Of a stretch of 64,000 nt of DNA, positions 21,364 to 30,800 are shown piece after piece. The DNA is taken from assembly GCF_030699305.1 (NCBI RefSeq), contig NZ_JAUYNB010000010.1, positions 248,001 through 312,000 on the forward strand, given 5' to 3'. The translations under genes and the position numbers were made by a program. A model generated the notes under the pieces. It did not search any database. It had not been told where the DNA came from and saw only the letters and a program-made list of their open reading frames with translations. Numbering within the stretch: position 1 is the first letter of the stretch; every line of letters begins with the position of its first letter. This stretch comes from Novosphingobium sp. Its GTDB lineage: Bacteria; Pseudomonadota; Alphaproteobacteria; Sphingomonadales; Sphingomonadaceae.

Positions 21364-22146
21364 ATGCGCAAAACCATTGCCAGCGCCATTGCGCTGGCGC
21401 TGCTCGCCACCGGTTCCCCCGCTTTCGCTGCGAAGGAAAAGGGTTCCTCCGGGCGGCAAGCCCAGGCCAACGGCACTCGCGAAATTCCAGTTTGCACCCG
21501 CAAGCTGGGCGCGATCGCGATCGTCGAACCCGACAACCAGTGGTGGCGCGAATTCAATCTGGGCAGCCCTGAGGCGATCCTGAAAGTGTTCGTGCAGAAG
21601 TCCGGCTGCTTCACGCTGGTCAACCGCGGCCGCTCGATGGGTAGCCGCGCGATGGAGCGGGCGATGGCCGACAATGGCGAGCTGCAGTCCGGATCGAACC
21701 TCGGCAAGGGTCAGGTCAAGGCGGCGGACTATTTCCTTGAACCCGATATCGTCTCGGCCAACCGCAATTCAGGCGGCAATGCCGTCGGCGGCCTGCTCGG
21801 CGGGATCGGCGGCGGGCTGTTTGGCCGTGCGGCGGGCGCGATCGCTGGCGGAATCAGCATCAAGAAGGGCGAAGCCAACGTGACGCTGTCCGTCGTCAAC
21901 GCCCGCACGACCGAGGAAGAAGCCCTGGTCGAAGGCTATTATCGCAAGTCCGACCTCAGCTGGGGGGCGGGCGGCGGCCTGTTCAGCGGCGGCACGTTCG
22001 GCGCGGCTGGCGCTGGCGGGTATCAGGATACCGCGATTGGCCAGATCATCGTGCTGGCCTATCTCGATGCCTATACCAAGATGGTGACCCAGCTGGGCGG
22101 TCTGCCTGAAAACGCAGCCGCTGCGGCCCCGCAGGCCAAGCCCTGA
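21364..22146 (+). CDS. CsgG/HfaB-like secreted protein
   Basis: Signal peptide MRKTIASAIALALLATGSPAFA; CFTLVNRGRSM...KAADYFLEPDIVS...TEEEALVEGYY. Confidence 0.72.
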   Translation: MRKTIASAIALALLATGSPAFAAKEKGSSGRQAQANGTREIPVCTRKLGAIAIVEPDNQWWREFNLGSPEAILKVFVQKSGCFTLVNRGRSMGSRAMERAMADNGELQSGSNLGKGQVKAADYFLEPDIVSANRNSGGNAVGGLLGGIGGGLFGRAAGAIAGGISIKKGEANVTLSVVNARTTEEEALVEGYYRKSDLSWGAGGGLFSGGTFGAAGAGGYQDTAIGQIIVLAYLDAYTKMVTQLGGLPENAAAAAPQAKP

Positions 22147-22156
22147 ATCACATGAA

Positions 22157-22193
22157 TTGACCGCGTCCGCCTGTTCACGGGCGGCGCGGTCAA
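22157..22193. terminator. GC-rich hairpin between convergent genes (possible bidirectional terminator)
   Basis: ttgaccgcgtccgcctgttcacgggcggcgcggtcaa inverted repeat, no clear T-tract. Confidence 0.55.
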
Positions 22194-22201
22194 GTCCGCG
22201 A

Positions 22202-23155
22202 TCAGCGGCGGTCGGTCCGCTTGATCCCGGCGCCCAGCTTGTTGGCGCCAATCTGCACCGCATCGTCGGTCCAGTTGGCGACGAACGTGCTTTCCCAGTT
22301 CACCCCCGGCGCAAACCGCGCGTCATTCCCGTCGATCACCAGCCCGGCCGAGCTGTACTGCTTGCCCTCTGGCGCGACGGTGATGAAGGCCGAATGGTTT
22401 TCCTTGTTCGGACCCTGCACGAACCAGTTGTTGGCGATCCGGCCCGATGATCCGCCCGGCAGGTCGATCATGTAATTCGTGCCGCGCCCGGCGGTGTCGT
22501 CGAAGCTGGAATTGAGCACGGCAACCCGGCGGCTGCGGCTTTTCAGGTAATGCCCGCCGCGTCCCGCCTCGAACCGGCTGCGGGTGACCGACAGCGATCC
22601 ATAGTCACCGATGTAGACCGAATGCGCGCAGCCGCCCGGCCCGTCGCACGTGCCAAGGCGGGTGAAAGTGGACTTGTCGATGGTGATGCTCGATGCGGTA
22701 TCGACCCCGGCCAGGATGCCCTGCTGGCTGTCGCGAAACCAGCTCTGGCTGACGGTCAGGTTGCCCTTTTCCAGCCGGATGCCGGACCCGTTGAAATCAG
22801 GCACGCGGATATTGCTGAAGACCAGCCCGGTGATCTTGGCACTGCGCCCGCGCAGTACCAGCGCGGCCTTGCCTTCGCACGCCACGTTGTCGAACACGGC
22901 CTGCCCCGGCGTCGCCGCGACATAGGATATGTCGCCCGCGCCCTGCACGGCGCAATCGGTGTGCCGACCATCGCCAACCTGGATCGTCCCCATCCCGTCG
23001 CCGATGGCATTGACCGCGTCCTGCAGGCGGGCAAAGCCCTGTCCGCTCTCAACGACAACATAAGGCGCGCCCGGCTGGGCAGCGGCGATGCCCATTGGCA
23101 GGATCAGCACACCAAGCGCGGCGGCGGCGAGCGGGAGGATCGAGGGGTTTTTCAT
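22202..23155 (-). CDS. right-handed parallel beta-helix repeat protein, exported
   Basis: Signal peptide; FARLQDAVNAIGDGMGTIQVGDG; KITGLVFSNIRVPDFNGSGIRLEKGNLTVSQSWFRDS beta-helix coil pattern. Confidence 0.82.
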   Translation of the reverse strand: MKNPSILPLAAAALGVLILPMGIAAAQPGAPYVVVESGQGFARLQDAVNAIGDGMGTIQVGDGRHTDCAVQGAGDISYVAATPGQAVFDNVACEGKAALVLRGRSAKITGLVFSNIRVPDFNGSGIRLEKGNLTVSQSWFRDSQQGILAGVDTASSITIDKSTFTRLGTCDGPGGCAHSVYIGDYGSLSVTRSRFEAGRGGHYLKSRSRRVAVLNSSFDDTAGRGTNYMIDLPGGSSGRIANNWFVQGPNKENHSAFITVAPEGKQYSSAGLVIDGNDARFAPGVNWESTFVANWTDDAVQIGANKLGAGIKRTDRR

Positions 23156-23209
23156 GCCTGCCCATATGGCAGGCGCGGGTTAAAATCGCGCAAAGGCCGG
23201 TTCTGGGGC

Positions 23210-23467
23210 CTAACCCCGCTTGCCCCAGCGCCATTTCCAGCCGCCCCGCGTGCGCTGCGCGGCGATCGACAGGAAGGTCGCGGTCGCGCTGACGAACAGC
23301 GCAAAGGCGGCGATCCGGGTCGAGCCGAACCCCAGTTGGTCGAGCCAGCCTGCCACCCCCAGCACGGCCAGATAGGCCGCGATCAAGGCCCAGCCCTGCC
23401 ATGCAATCGGCCAGCCCGCGCCATAACCGTGGGTCTTGGCGGAAAACCAGGGCGTGCGTTCAGTCAT
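23210..23467 (-). CDS. small hypothetical membrane protein
   Basis: MTERTPWFSAKTHGYGAGWPIAWQGWALIAAYLAVLG...; two TM segments. Confidence 0.7.
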   Translation of the reverse strand: MTERTPWFSAKTHGYGAGWPIAWQGWALIAAYLAVLGVAGWLDQLGFGSTRIAAFALFVSATATFLSIAAQRTRGGWKWRWGKRG

Positions 23468-23669
23468 CGGTGTGCTCCTTTGGCGGGCGGCCCCGGCGCG
23501 GCGGATCGGCGGCGGCGAGCTTGATGCCGCGCCGGGCCAGCGCCTCGCGCAGCAGGACTTCGACTTGGGCGTTGACCGATCGGAAATCGCCCGCGGCAAC
23601 CCGCTCCAGCGCCGCATAGAGCGCCGGATCGAGCCGCAGGGGGAAGGATTTCTTGATCGGTCCGGACAT
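23460..23669 (-). CDS. Arc-type ribbon-helix-helix DNA-binding protein
   Basis: MSGPIKKSFPLRLDPALYAALERVAAGDFRSVNAQVEVLLREALARRG resembles Arc/MetJ-like RHH. Confidence 0.8.
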   Translation of the reverse strand: MSGPIKKSFPLRLDPALYAALERVAAGDFRSVNAQVEVLLREALARRGIKLAAADPPRRGRPPKEHTDD

Positions 23670-23678
23670 GGGCGGCGC

Positions 23679-24590
23679 TTAGTAAAGCGATCCGGCGTTG
23701 ACCACTGGCTGGGTATCGCGTTCCCCGCACAGCACGACCATCAGGTTGGACACCATCGCTGCCTTGCGTTCGTCATCGAGGTGGACGACGCCCTTTTCGG
23801 ACAGCTGGTGCAGCGCCATTTCTACCATCGTTACCGCGCCTTCGACCAGCTTCTTGCGCGCGCTGATCACGGCTTCGGCCTGCTGGCGGCGCAGCATCGC
23901 CCCGGCGATTTCGGGGGCATAGGCCAGGTGGGTCAGCCCGCAATCGTCCACGGTCAGCCCGGCCACCACCATCCGGCGGTTCAGTTCGGCGCGCAGTTCC
24001 GCGTTCACTTCGTCGTGGCTGCCCCGCAGCGTGGTTTCGCTGTGCTCGATGTCATCATAGGGATAACGCGAACCGATCGCGCGCACGGCCGCTTCGATCT
24101 GGACTTCGACGAAGGCCTTGTAATCGTCGACGTCATAGAGCGCCTGCGCGGAATCGGCCACGCGCCAGACCACATTGGTGGCAATCTCGATCGGGTTGCC
24201 GCGCAAATCGTTGACCTTGAGCTTTTCGGATACGACGTTGTTGGCCCGGACCGAGATCTTGGTCTTGCCCATCCACGGCCAGACCCAGCGCAGTCCGTGG
24301 CTGCGGTCGGTCCCCTGATAGGCGCCGAACAGCGTGATCGCGGCGGCCTGGTTGGGCTGGATCATGTAGAACCCGGCGGAAATCACGATCAGCGCCAGCA
24401 CCGACAGGAAAGTCGGGATCAGGAATGCCCAGACTTCCCCTTCGCTCAGGTTCGGGCCGGACGCGACCCACACCACGCGGATGATGGTCAGCGCCAGCAG
24501 CGCCAGGAACACGATGAACATCAGATAGCCGCTGGTGCTCCACACGCCTTTTTCGCGGCTGGTGGTCATGGCGGGATGAGAATCAGACAT
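23679..24590 (-). CDS. SPFH domain (band 7 / slipin-like) membrane protein
   Basis: N-terminal TMs; [72 protein letters not shown]. Confidence 0.9.
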   Translation of the reverse strand: MSDSHPAMTTSREKGVWSTSGYLMFIVFLALLALTIIRVVWVASGPNLSEGEVWAFLIPTFLSVLALIVISAGFYMIQPNQAAAITLFGAYQGTDRSHGLRWVWPWMGKTKISVRANNVVSEKLKVNDLRGNPIEIATNVVWRVADSAQALYDVDDYKAFVEVQIEAAVRAIGSRYPYDDIEHSETTLRGSHDEVNAELRAELNRRMVVAGLTVDDCGLTHLAYAPEIAGAMLRRQQAEAVISARKKLVEGAVTMVEMALHQLSEKGVVHLDDERKAAMVSNLMVVLCGERDTQPVVNAGSLY

Positions 24591-24604
24591 AAGAACCCCC
24601 TTAA

Positions 24605-24627
24605 TTTGATATCACATTAATATCAAA
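24605..24627 (-). promoter_or_regulatory. operator-like inverted repeat immediately upstream of the SPFH gene
   Basis: TTTGATAT-CACATTA-ATATCAAA, perfect 8-bp arms; AT-rich in GC-rich surroundings. Confidence 0.7.
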
Positions 24628-24867
24628 TGGCGGCCATGTGTCAAATGGGTCTTGAAATGCGAGCGAATCGATCATATAAAAATCAGGCGGAACCGGGCCC
24701 CTCTGGCGCCGCGTGTGGCCTACCCCCTCCAGGCCGTGCGCAGCGTGATGTCGGACCGCATCGGATGTACCGATGCCATGGGTCCGGGTTCAGTTCCCAT
24801 CCCTCTACCCGTCTGTGGCTCGGTGCATCCGATCGTACGTCAACACGTTACGAAAGGGACCGTTATC

Positions 24868-25044
24868 ATGTCCGATCACGTTTACCGTTTGCTTGAGCGT
24901 CACCAGAAGCTGGATGATCTGCTGCGCCGCGTCCAATCGCGGCGGGCGGCCGATCCGTTCGAAGTGCTGCGACTGAAAAAGCTCAAGCTGGCGATCAAGG
25001 ACCGGATCAACTGGCTGATGCAGCGGCGCCAGCTGGCACGCTAA
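24868..25044 (+). CDS. YdcH/DUF465 family small protein
   Basis: MSDHVYRLLERHQKLDDLLRRVQSRRAADPFEVLRLKKLKLAIKDRINWLM. Confidence 0.85.
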   Translation: MSDHVYRLLERHQKLDDLLRRVQSRRAADPFEVLRLKKLKLAIKDRINWLMQRRQLAR

Positions 25045-25059
25045 GCCGTTCACTTCATC

Positions 25060-25096
25060 CCCGGCGCGGCTGCCTTTCCGGCCCGCGCCGGGTTTT
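25060..25096 (+). terminator. intrinsic terminator-like hairpin after DUF465 gene
   Basis: cccggcgcggctgcctttccggcccgcgccgggtttt. Confidence 0.65.
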
Positions 25097-25118
25097 CCTG
25101 TTCCAGGGGCAATTCAAG

Positions 25119-26102
25119 ATGGAATTTCTGTTCATGGACTGGCTGGGGACGCCGGTCTGGTTCTGGCTGGCGTTCGGCGCGCTGGTGCTGGCGCTGACCG
25201 CGTTCGATCTTGGCATCCTGCACAAGGAAGACCGCGAGATGGGCATCGCGGAATCGCTGAAGCTGTCGGCGTTCTATATCAGTGTGGCGATGCTGTTCGG
25301 AATCTGGGTCTGGTATGCCAAGGGCGCCGATCTGGGGATGAAGTATTACACCGGGTTCTTCATCGAAAAGGCGCTGTCGATCGACAACGTCTTCGTGATC
25401 AGTCTGATTTTCACGTTCTTCGCGATTCCGCGGATGTATCAGTACCGCGCGCTGCTGTGGGGCATCATTGCGGTCATCGTGCTGCGCGGCGCCATGATCG
25501 CGGCCGGGGCGGCGCTGGTGGCCGAAGCGTACTGGGTGCTGTATATCTTCGCCGCGTTCCTGGTCTACACCGGGATCCGGATGATGTGGGCCAGCGATCA
25601 TGAGCCGGACCTGTCGAAGAACCCTGCGATCCGCTGGATTTCCAGTCACATGCGGGTGACCAAGACGCATCACGGCCAGCACTTTTTCGTGAAGGTGCAG
25701 GATGAAAAGACCGGCAAGATGGTGCGTGCGGCAACCCCGCTGTTCCTGGCGCTGGTGGTGATCAACCTGGCCGACCTGGTGTTCGCGGTGGACAGTGTGC
25801 CGGCGATCTTCGCGATCACGACCGATACGTTTATTGTCTATACCAGCAACATCATGGCGATCCTGGGCCTGCGCGCGCTGTATTTCGCGCTGTCGGCGAT
25901 GATCCACCGCTTCCATTACCTGAAGTATGCGCTGGCCGCGGTGCTGGTGTTCATCGGGTCGAAGATCTTCGTCTCGGACTTCCTGCTGGATGGGCACAAG
26001 TTTCCGCCGGTCGCCAGCTTGGGCGTGACCTTTGGCCTGATCGCTGCCGGTGTGGGCTATTCGCTGTGGAAGACGCGCGGCGCGGAAGCCCCGGCGGCCT
26101 GA
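25119..26102 (+). CDS. TerC family membrane protein (Alx-like)
   Basis: FDLGILHKEDREMGI; EKALSIDNVFVISLIF; VVINLADLVFAVDSVPAIFAITTDTFIVYTSNIMAILGLRALYF. Confidence 0.95.
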   Translation: MEFLFMDWLGTPVWFWLAFGALVLALTAFDLGILHKEDREMGIAESLKLSAFYISVAMLFGIWVWYAKGADLGMKYYTGFFIEKALSIDNVFVISLIFTFFAIPRMYQYRALLWGIIAVIVLRGAMIAAGAALVAEAYWVLYIFAAFLVYTGIRMMWASDHEPDLSKNPAIRWISSHMRVTKTHHGQHFFVKVQDEKTGKMVRAATPLFLALVVINLADLVFAVDSVPAIFAITTDTFIVYTSNIMAILGLRALYFALSAMIHRFHYLKYALAAVLVFIGSKIFVSDFLLDGHKFPPVASLGVTFGLIAAGVGYSLWKTRGAEAPAA

Positions 26103-26129
26103 GCTTGAACTATCGCGCGGCGGGCGGGC

Positions 26130-26441
26130 CTAGAACCGCTCGCCGCGCACGACCTGCACGTCCTGGATCGCGATCACCAGCCCGCAGCGCTCGATGTCGG
26201 GGGCCAGCCGGTCCAGCAGGGCATCGACCCGGTCGGCATTGGTCAGCGCCACGAACATCCGTTTGGCCACGCTGGCATAGCCATCGTCATCGCGCCACGG
26301 CCCGCCGCGCCCCAATCCGGACTGCACCGGCAGGACCGAATGATGGAGAATGCCCGCCGCGGCGGCCTGCTCCACGACCCATTCGCACAATGGGGCGTCG
26401 ACCAGAATGTCGATGCGCTTGCGAGTGTAGGTTGCAATCAT
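26130..26441 (-). CDS. PII-like (SbtB-like) protein paired with SbtA-type permease
   Basis: 103 aa, MIATYTRKRIDILVDAPLCEWVVEQAAAAGILHHSVLPVQSGLGRGGPW; directly downstream of the permease. Confidence 0.7.
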   Translation of the reverse strand: MIATYTRKRIDILVDAPLCEWVVEQAAAAGILHHSVLPVQSGLGRGGPWRDDDGYASVAKRMFVALTNADRVDALLDRLAPDIERCGLVIAIQDVQVVRGERF

Positions 26442-26450
26442 CGGTTGGTC

Positions 26451-27410
26451 CTATCCAAGCACGAGCGGGGCCAGCTGGGTTATCAGCGGGATACCGATCA
26501 GGATGTTGAAGGGAAAGCTGACAGCCAGCGACATCGACAGGTAGATGCCTGGATCGGCATCGGGCATCGCCAGTCGGACGGCAGCGGGCACCGCGATATA
26601 GGATGCGCTGGCCGCCAGCATGACCAGTGCCGCGCCGGTTCCGGCATCCAGCCCCAGCAGCATCGCCAGCGACAAACCTATGGCTCCGTTGACCAGCGGC
26701 AGGACGATGCCCAGCGCGGCGAGCCGCCAGGTCAGCGCGCGGCTTTCGCGCAGGCGGCGCATCGCGACCAGTCCCATGTCGAGCAGGAACAGGCACAGCA
26801 GACCGGTGAAGCCAGCGGTAAAGACCGGGGCAATCGGCTGGTAGCGGTCCGGCCCCAGCACAAGCCCGATGGTAAACGCGCCCAGCAGCAGCACGACCGA
26901 TCCGTTCAGGAACACCTCGCGCACCAGCTTGCTGCGCTGGCCGGGGGCAACCAGCCCGCTGCCGCGCGCCAGCAGCAGCCCGGTAACGATGGCAGGGGTT
27001 TCCATCAGCGCCATCACTGCGACCATGTAGCCTGCCGGGGCCATGCCGTTGCGGGTCAGCACATCGGCGGTCGTCACGAACGTGACGATCGAGACCGAGC
27101 CGTAGTGCGCGGCGACCGCTCCGGCGTTCAGCCGGTCGAGCCCGGCCAGCGCGCGCAGCAGCGCAAACGCGATCAAGGGCAGGCCAAAGCTGAGCGCGAT
27201 GCCGACAGCGGAGACTTGCAGCAGTTGCGGCGAGAAGCCAGCCTGGGCAACCTGGATGCCGCCCTTCAGGCCAATCGCGGCCATGAGGTAGAGCGAGAGG
27301 CTTTTCGCCAGCGGCTCCGGCACGGACAAGTCCGACCGCGCCGCCGCCGCCAGAACGCCGAGGATGAAAAACAGGATGACGGGGGAAAGCAGGGTCTCGA
27401 ATGCGGGCAT
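26451..27410 (-). CDS. sodium-dependent bicarbonate transport family permease (SbtA-like)
   Basis: LKGGIQVAQAGF...GLDRLNAGAVAAHYGSVSIVTFVTTADVL; MAVMALMETPAIVTGLLLARG. Confidence 0.85.
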   Translation of the reverse strand: MPAFETLLSPVILFFILGVLAAAARSDLSVPEPLAKSLSLYLMAAIGLKGGIQVAQAGFSPQLLQVSAVGIALSFGLPLIAFALLRALAGLDRLNAGAVAAHYGSVSIVTFVTTADVLTRNGMAPAGYMVAVMALMETPAIVTGLLLARGSGLVAPGQRSKLVREVFLNGSVVLLLGAFTIGLVLGPDRYQPIAPVFTAGFTGLLCLFLLDMGLVAMRRLRESRALTWRLAALGIVLPLVNGAIGLSLAMLLGLDAGTGAALVMLAASASYIAVPAAVRLAMPDADPGIYLSMSLAVSFPFNILIGIPLITQLAPLVLG

Positions 27411-27497
27411 CGTAAGCTCCGTGGTTCGAGATCGCCCCCTGACGGCAGATTGCCGGGTCGGTCAAGCGATTTGTTGCAATTGACTTGCAACAGCGAG

Positions 27498-29312
27498 TTA
27501 ATGCTGGCGGATCACCGCCAGGAACGCATCGCCGAACGCTTCCAGCTTGCGGGTGCCGACCCCGCCGATTTCACCTAGCGCGGCGAGCGTGGCGGGACGG
27601 GTTTCTGCCATTTCCCGCAAGGTCGCGTCATGGAAGATGACATAGGGCGGCACGCCCGCTTCCTGCGCCAGATCGCGGCGCAGCGCGCGCAGGGCATCGA
27701 ACAGCGGATCGCCAACCGGGTTCGCCGCGCCTGCCGTCCCCCGCCGTCCGGCGCTGCCGCCGCGCCGGTCCTTGCGGGCGCGTTCCTGTTTGGGGGCGAT
27801 GGCCAGCATGACCGGCACTTCGCCTTTCAGGATGACGCGGGCATCGTCGCCCAGCGCCAGCCCGCCATGTTCAGTCGGCAGCAGGCTGCCCCGTGCCTGC
27901 AAGGCCCGCACCAGCGCCTGCAGCAGCGGCGCCTCTTCCGCGCTGACGATCCCGAACACGCTCAGCTGGTCATGCCCGCGCTGCACCACGCGGTCGTCAT
28001 GCTGGCCCAGCAGCACTTTCTGGATATGGCCAAAGCCATAACTTTGCCCCGTGCGGTACACGGCAGACAGGACCTTGCGCGCAAGCTCGGTCACATCGCG
28101 GATGCCGGGGGCATCCAGGCAGTTGTCGCAATTGCCGCAGGTTTCGGACGGATACTCGCCAAAATGGCGCAGCAGCACCGCGCGGCGGCAGCTGCCGGTT
28201 TCGACCAGCGCGGCCAACGCATCCAGCCGGGTGCGTTCCCCGGCGCGGCGGGCCTCGTCCACTTCATCCAGCCGCTGGCGCGCGCGCGCGAAATCGTCCG
28301 CGCCCCACAGCATCACCGCGACCGAGTCGTCGCCATCGCGGCCCGCGCGGCCGGTTTCCTGGTAATAACCCTCGATCGATTTGGGGATGCCCGCATGGGC
28401 GACGAACCGCACGTCCGGCTTGTCGATTCCCATGCCGAACGCAACCGTGGCGACCATCACCATGTCTTCCGAGGCCACAAACGCCGCCTGGTTGGCCGCA
28501 CGCACTTCGGGCGGCAGCCCGGCGTGATAGGGCCGGACCGGGCGGCCGGTGGCGGCGGCCAGCTTTTCGGCCAGCTCCTCCACTTTCTTGCGGGTTGGGG
28601 CATAGACGATGCCGGGGCCGGACTGCTCTGCCATCAGCGTGGTCAGCTGGCGCACCGGGTTGTCACGGTGGCGGATCGCATAGCGGATGTTGGGCCGGTC
28701 GAACCCGGCGACGATCAACCCGTCGGCGGGAATGCCCAGCTGCGCCAGCACGTCGGCGCGGGTCTGGGCATCGGCGGTGGCGGTCAGCGCGAGGCGCGGA
28801 ACGTTCGGAAACGCGTCCATCAGGGGCCGCAGCGCGCGGTAGTCCGGGCGGAAATCGTGGCCCCATTCGGACACGCAGTGCGCCTCGTCGATCGCGAACA
28901 GGCAGATCGGGGCCCCATTTCTTTCGGCGGCGCTGAGCAGTTCCCGGAAATGGCCCTGACTGGCGCGTTCGGGCGCGATGTAGAGCAAGTCCAGCTCGCC
29001 CGCGCGAAACCGGTCGATGGTCGCCTCGCGGTCGGTATCGACGCTGGTCAGCGTGGCGGCGCGGATGCCGTTGGCCAGCGCCGAGCGCAGCTGATCATGC
29101 ATCAGCGCGATCAGCGGGGAAATGACGACGCAGGTGCCCGGCAGCATCACGGCGGGCAGCTGATAGGTCAGCGACTTGCCCGCGCCGGTCGGCATCACCG
29201 CCAGCGTCGATTGCCCGTCCAGCACGCGGCTGACCACCTGATCCTGCACCCCGCGAAAGGCGGAAAAGCCGAAAGTGGCGTGGAGCTGGTCAAGAACGAG
29301 GGGTTGCGTCAC
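27498..29312 (-). CDS. recQ: ATP-dependent DNA helicase RecQ
   Basis: [68 protein letters not shown]-terminal HRDC. Confidence 0.97.
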   Translation of the reverse strand: MTQPLVLDQLHATFGFSAFRGVQDQVVSRVLDGQSTLAVMPTGAGKSLTYQLPAVMLPGTCVVISPLIALMHDQLRSALANGIRAATLTSVDTDREATIDRFRAGELDLLYIAPERASQGHFRELLSAAERNGAPICLFAIDEAHCVSEWGHDFRPDYRALRPLMDAFPNVPRLALTATADAQTRADVLAQLGIPADGLIVAGFDRPNIRYAIRHRDNPVRQLTTLMAEQSGPGIVYAPTRKKVEELAEKLAAATGRPVRPYHAGLPPEVRAANQAAFVASEDMVMVATVAFGMGIDKPDVRFVAHAGIPKSIEGYYQETGRAGRDGDDSVAVMLWGADDFARARQRLDEVDEARRAGERTRLDALAALVETGSCRRAVLLRHFGEYPSETCGNCDNCLDAPGIRDVTELARKVLSAVYRTGQSYGFGHIQKVLLGQHDDRVVQRGHDQLSVFGIVSAEEAPLLQALVRALQARGSLLPTEHGGLALGDDARVILKGEVPVMLAIAPKQERARKDRRGGSAGRRGTAGAANPVGDPLFDALRALRRDLAQEAGVPPYVIFHDATLREMAETRPATLAALGEIGGVGTRKLEAFGDAFLAVIRQH

Positions 29313-29350
29313 GTCGCTCGCCTAGCGCCCGGCGCGGCAAAGCGCAAAGG

Positions 29351-30532
29351 TCAGCGCCGCGTTCTCTCCACAACCGCTTCTTCGCGTGCCGTGAAGGCGC
29401 TGCGCCCGCGCGGTTCGTCGTCGGGCACTTGCGTGGTGAAGAAGGCGAGCCCCGTGCCAGTTTTCGGATCGACCCACAGGCCGGACCGCAAGCCATAAGC
29501 CTCGCCCGAATGGCCGATCCGCTGCACCCCATCGCCAAACAGGTCGTCGCGGCAGCCGGGGCCGGCGGCGCCGATCCGGTGCAGGCCCAGCCCATAGCCG
29601 CAGAAAAAGCCGGTGCTCTCGCCATATTCGCCGATCCCGCCCGTGCCGGTCGCGGCGCTCCACTGCGGCCCGGTCAGCGCGGCAAAGCTGGCGGGGGACA
29701 GGAACCCCCGGCCCTCGCGCGCCAGCATCTGGCCGATCCGGGCGAGGCCGCGCATCGCAATGCGCAGGCCGCCTTGCGGGCTGAACAGCGCGCCGTTCCA
29801 GCCGGGGACATAGCGGGCAAGGTCGCAGGGCTGGCCACCCTGCACCACCACCGGACAGGCGGGGCGCTGACCGTGCAGGTCATCGCGCGCCACTTCGCCA
29901 CTGGCGCGATAGAGCACGGCGGCGCGGCTGACGGCTTGTGCGGAGCAGCCATCCCCCCAGTTGAAGCACGCGTCCAGCCGCAGCGGGCGCAGCACCAGCC
30001 GGTGCATCAGCCGGTCGAACCGCTCGCCGCTCACGCGTTCCATCACGCTGGCGGCTACGGGAAAGTTGATGTTGGCATAAGCGAACCAGCCGCTGCCCGG
30101 CGGGTGCGCGGCGTCCCACATGCGCGGATCGGCCAGCCGTTCGCGCAGGGTGACGCCCAGCGGGATGATGTACAGCTCGCCCCCGTCAGACAGGCTGGCC
30201 TGATGCGACAGCAAGTGCCGCAGCGTGATCGGCGCGTCCGGAAAATGCGGATTGCGCAAACGCCAGCCGAGGTAGTCCGACACATCGCGGTCCAGGTCGA
30301 GCCGCCCGGCATCGACCATCCTCAGCACGCCGAGCGCGGTTACCAGCTTCGACACGCTGGCGATCCGCACCGGATCATCGGCGGTAACGGCGCGGGCCGG
30401 GTCCTTGTCGGCAAGGCCTTCCGCCAGCACGGTTTGTATCGAGGTGCGGTCGAACGCGACCGCGACCGTGGCGGGCGGCGTCGCTGCGACCGGCGCGGCG
30501 ATCAGGGCGAGCAGGATGGCAAGGGAGCGCAT
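29351..30532 (-). CDS. serine hydrolase, beta-lactamase family
   Basis: Signal peptide MRSLAILLALIAAPVAA; RIASVSKLVTALGVLRMVDAGRLDLDRDVSDYL; ITLRHLLSHQASLSDG. Confidence 0.9.
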   Translation of the reverse strand: MRSLAILLALIAAPVAATPPATVAVAFDRTSIQTVLAEGLADKDPARAVTADDPVRIASVSKLVTALGVLRMVDAGRLDLDRDVSDYLGWRLRNPHFPDAPITLRHLLSHQASLSDGGELYIIPLGVTLRERLADPRMWDAAHPPGSGWFAYANINFPVAASVMERVSGERFDRLMHRLVLRPLRLDACFNWGDGCSAQAVSRAAVLYRASGEVARDDLHGQRPACPVVVQGGQPCDLARYVPGWNGALFSPQGGLRIAMRGLARIGQMLAREGRGFLSPASFAALTGPQWSAATGTGGIGEYGESTGFFCGYGLGLHRIGAAGPGCRDDLFGDGVQRIGHSGEAYGLRSGLWVDPKTGTGLAFFTTQVPDDEPRGRSAFTAREEAVVERTRR

Positions 30533-30643
30533 CCCCGCACCATATCCAACCCGTTCCGTTCGTGTCGAGCGAAGTCGAGACACGGCGCGCGCCGCCCCGC
30601 TGCCGCCACCGCAAACGCCCCGCCGCCGCCGTCGCCCCTTAAC

Positions 30644-30783
30644 CGTCATGCTGAACTTGTTTCAGCATCCAGTCCTCCGCCGCAACTGCGGTGGCAGGAC
30701 CAGCGCAAACGGCGCGGCAGGGCTTTGCCCGCCACAAACTGCGCCAGCGGCACGTTGGATGCTGAAACAAGTTCAGCATGACG
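30644..30783. repeat. MITE-like element with perfect 27-bp terminal inverted repeats
   Basis: cgtcatgctgaacttgtttcagcatcc at 30644-30670; exact reverse complement at 30757-30783. Confidence 0.88.
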
Positions 30784-30800
30784 ATTGCGGGGAAAGACAA

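Noticed and set aside
23460-23669. Toxin-antitoxin system based on the RHH protein
   Set aside because: RHH resembles antitoxins, but neither neighbour (SPFH protein or two-TM protein) looks like a RelE, VapC or HicA toxin.
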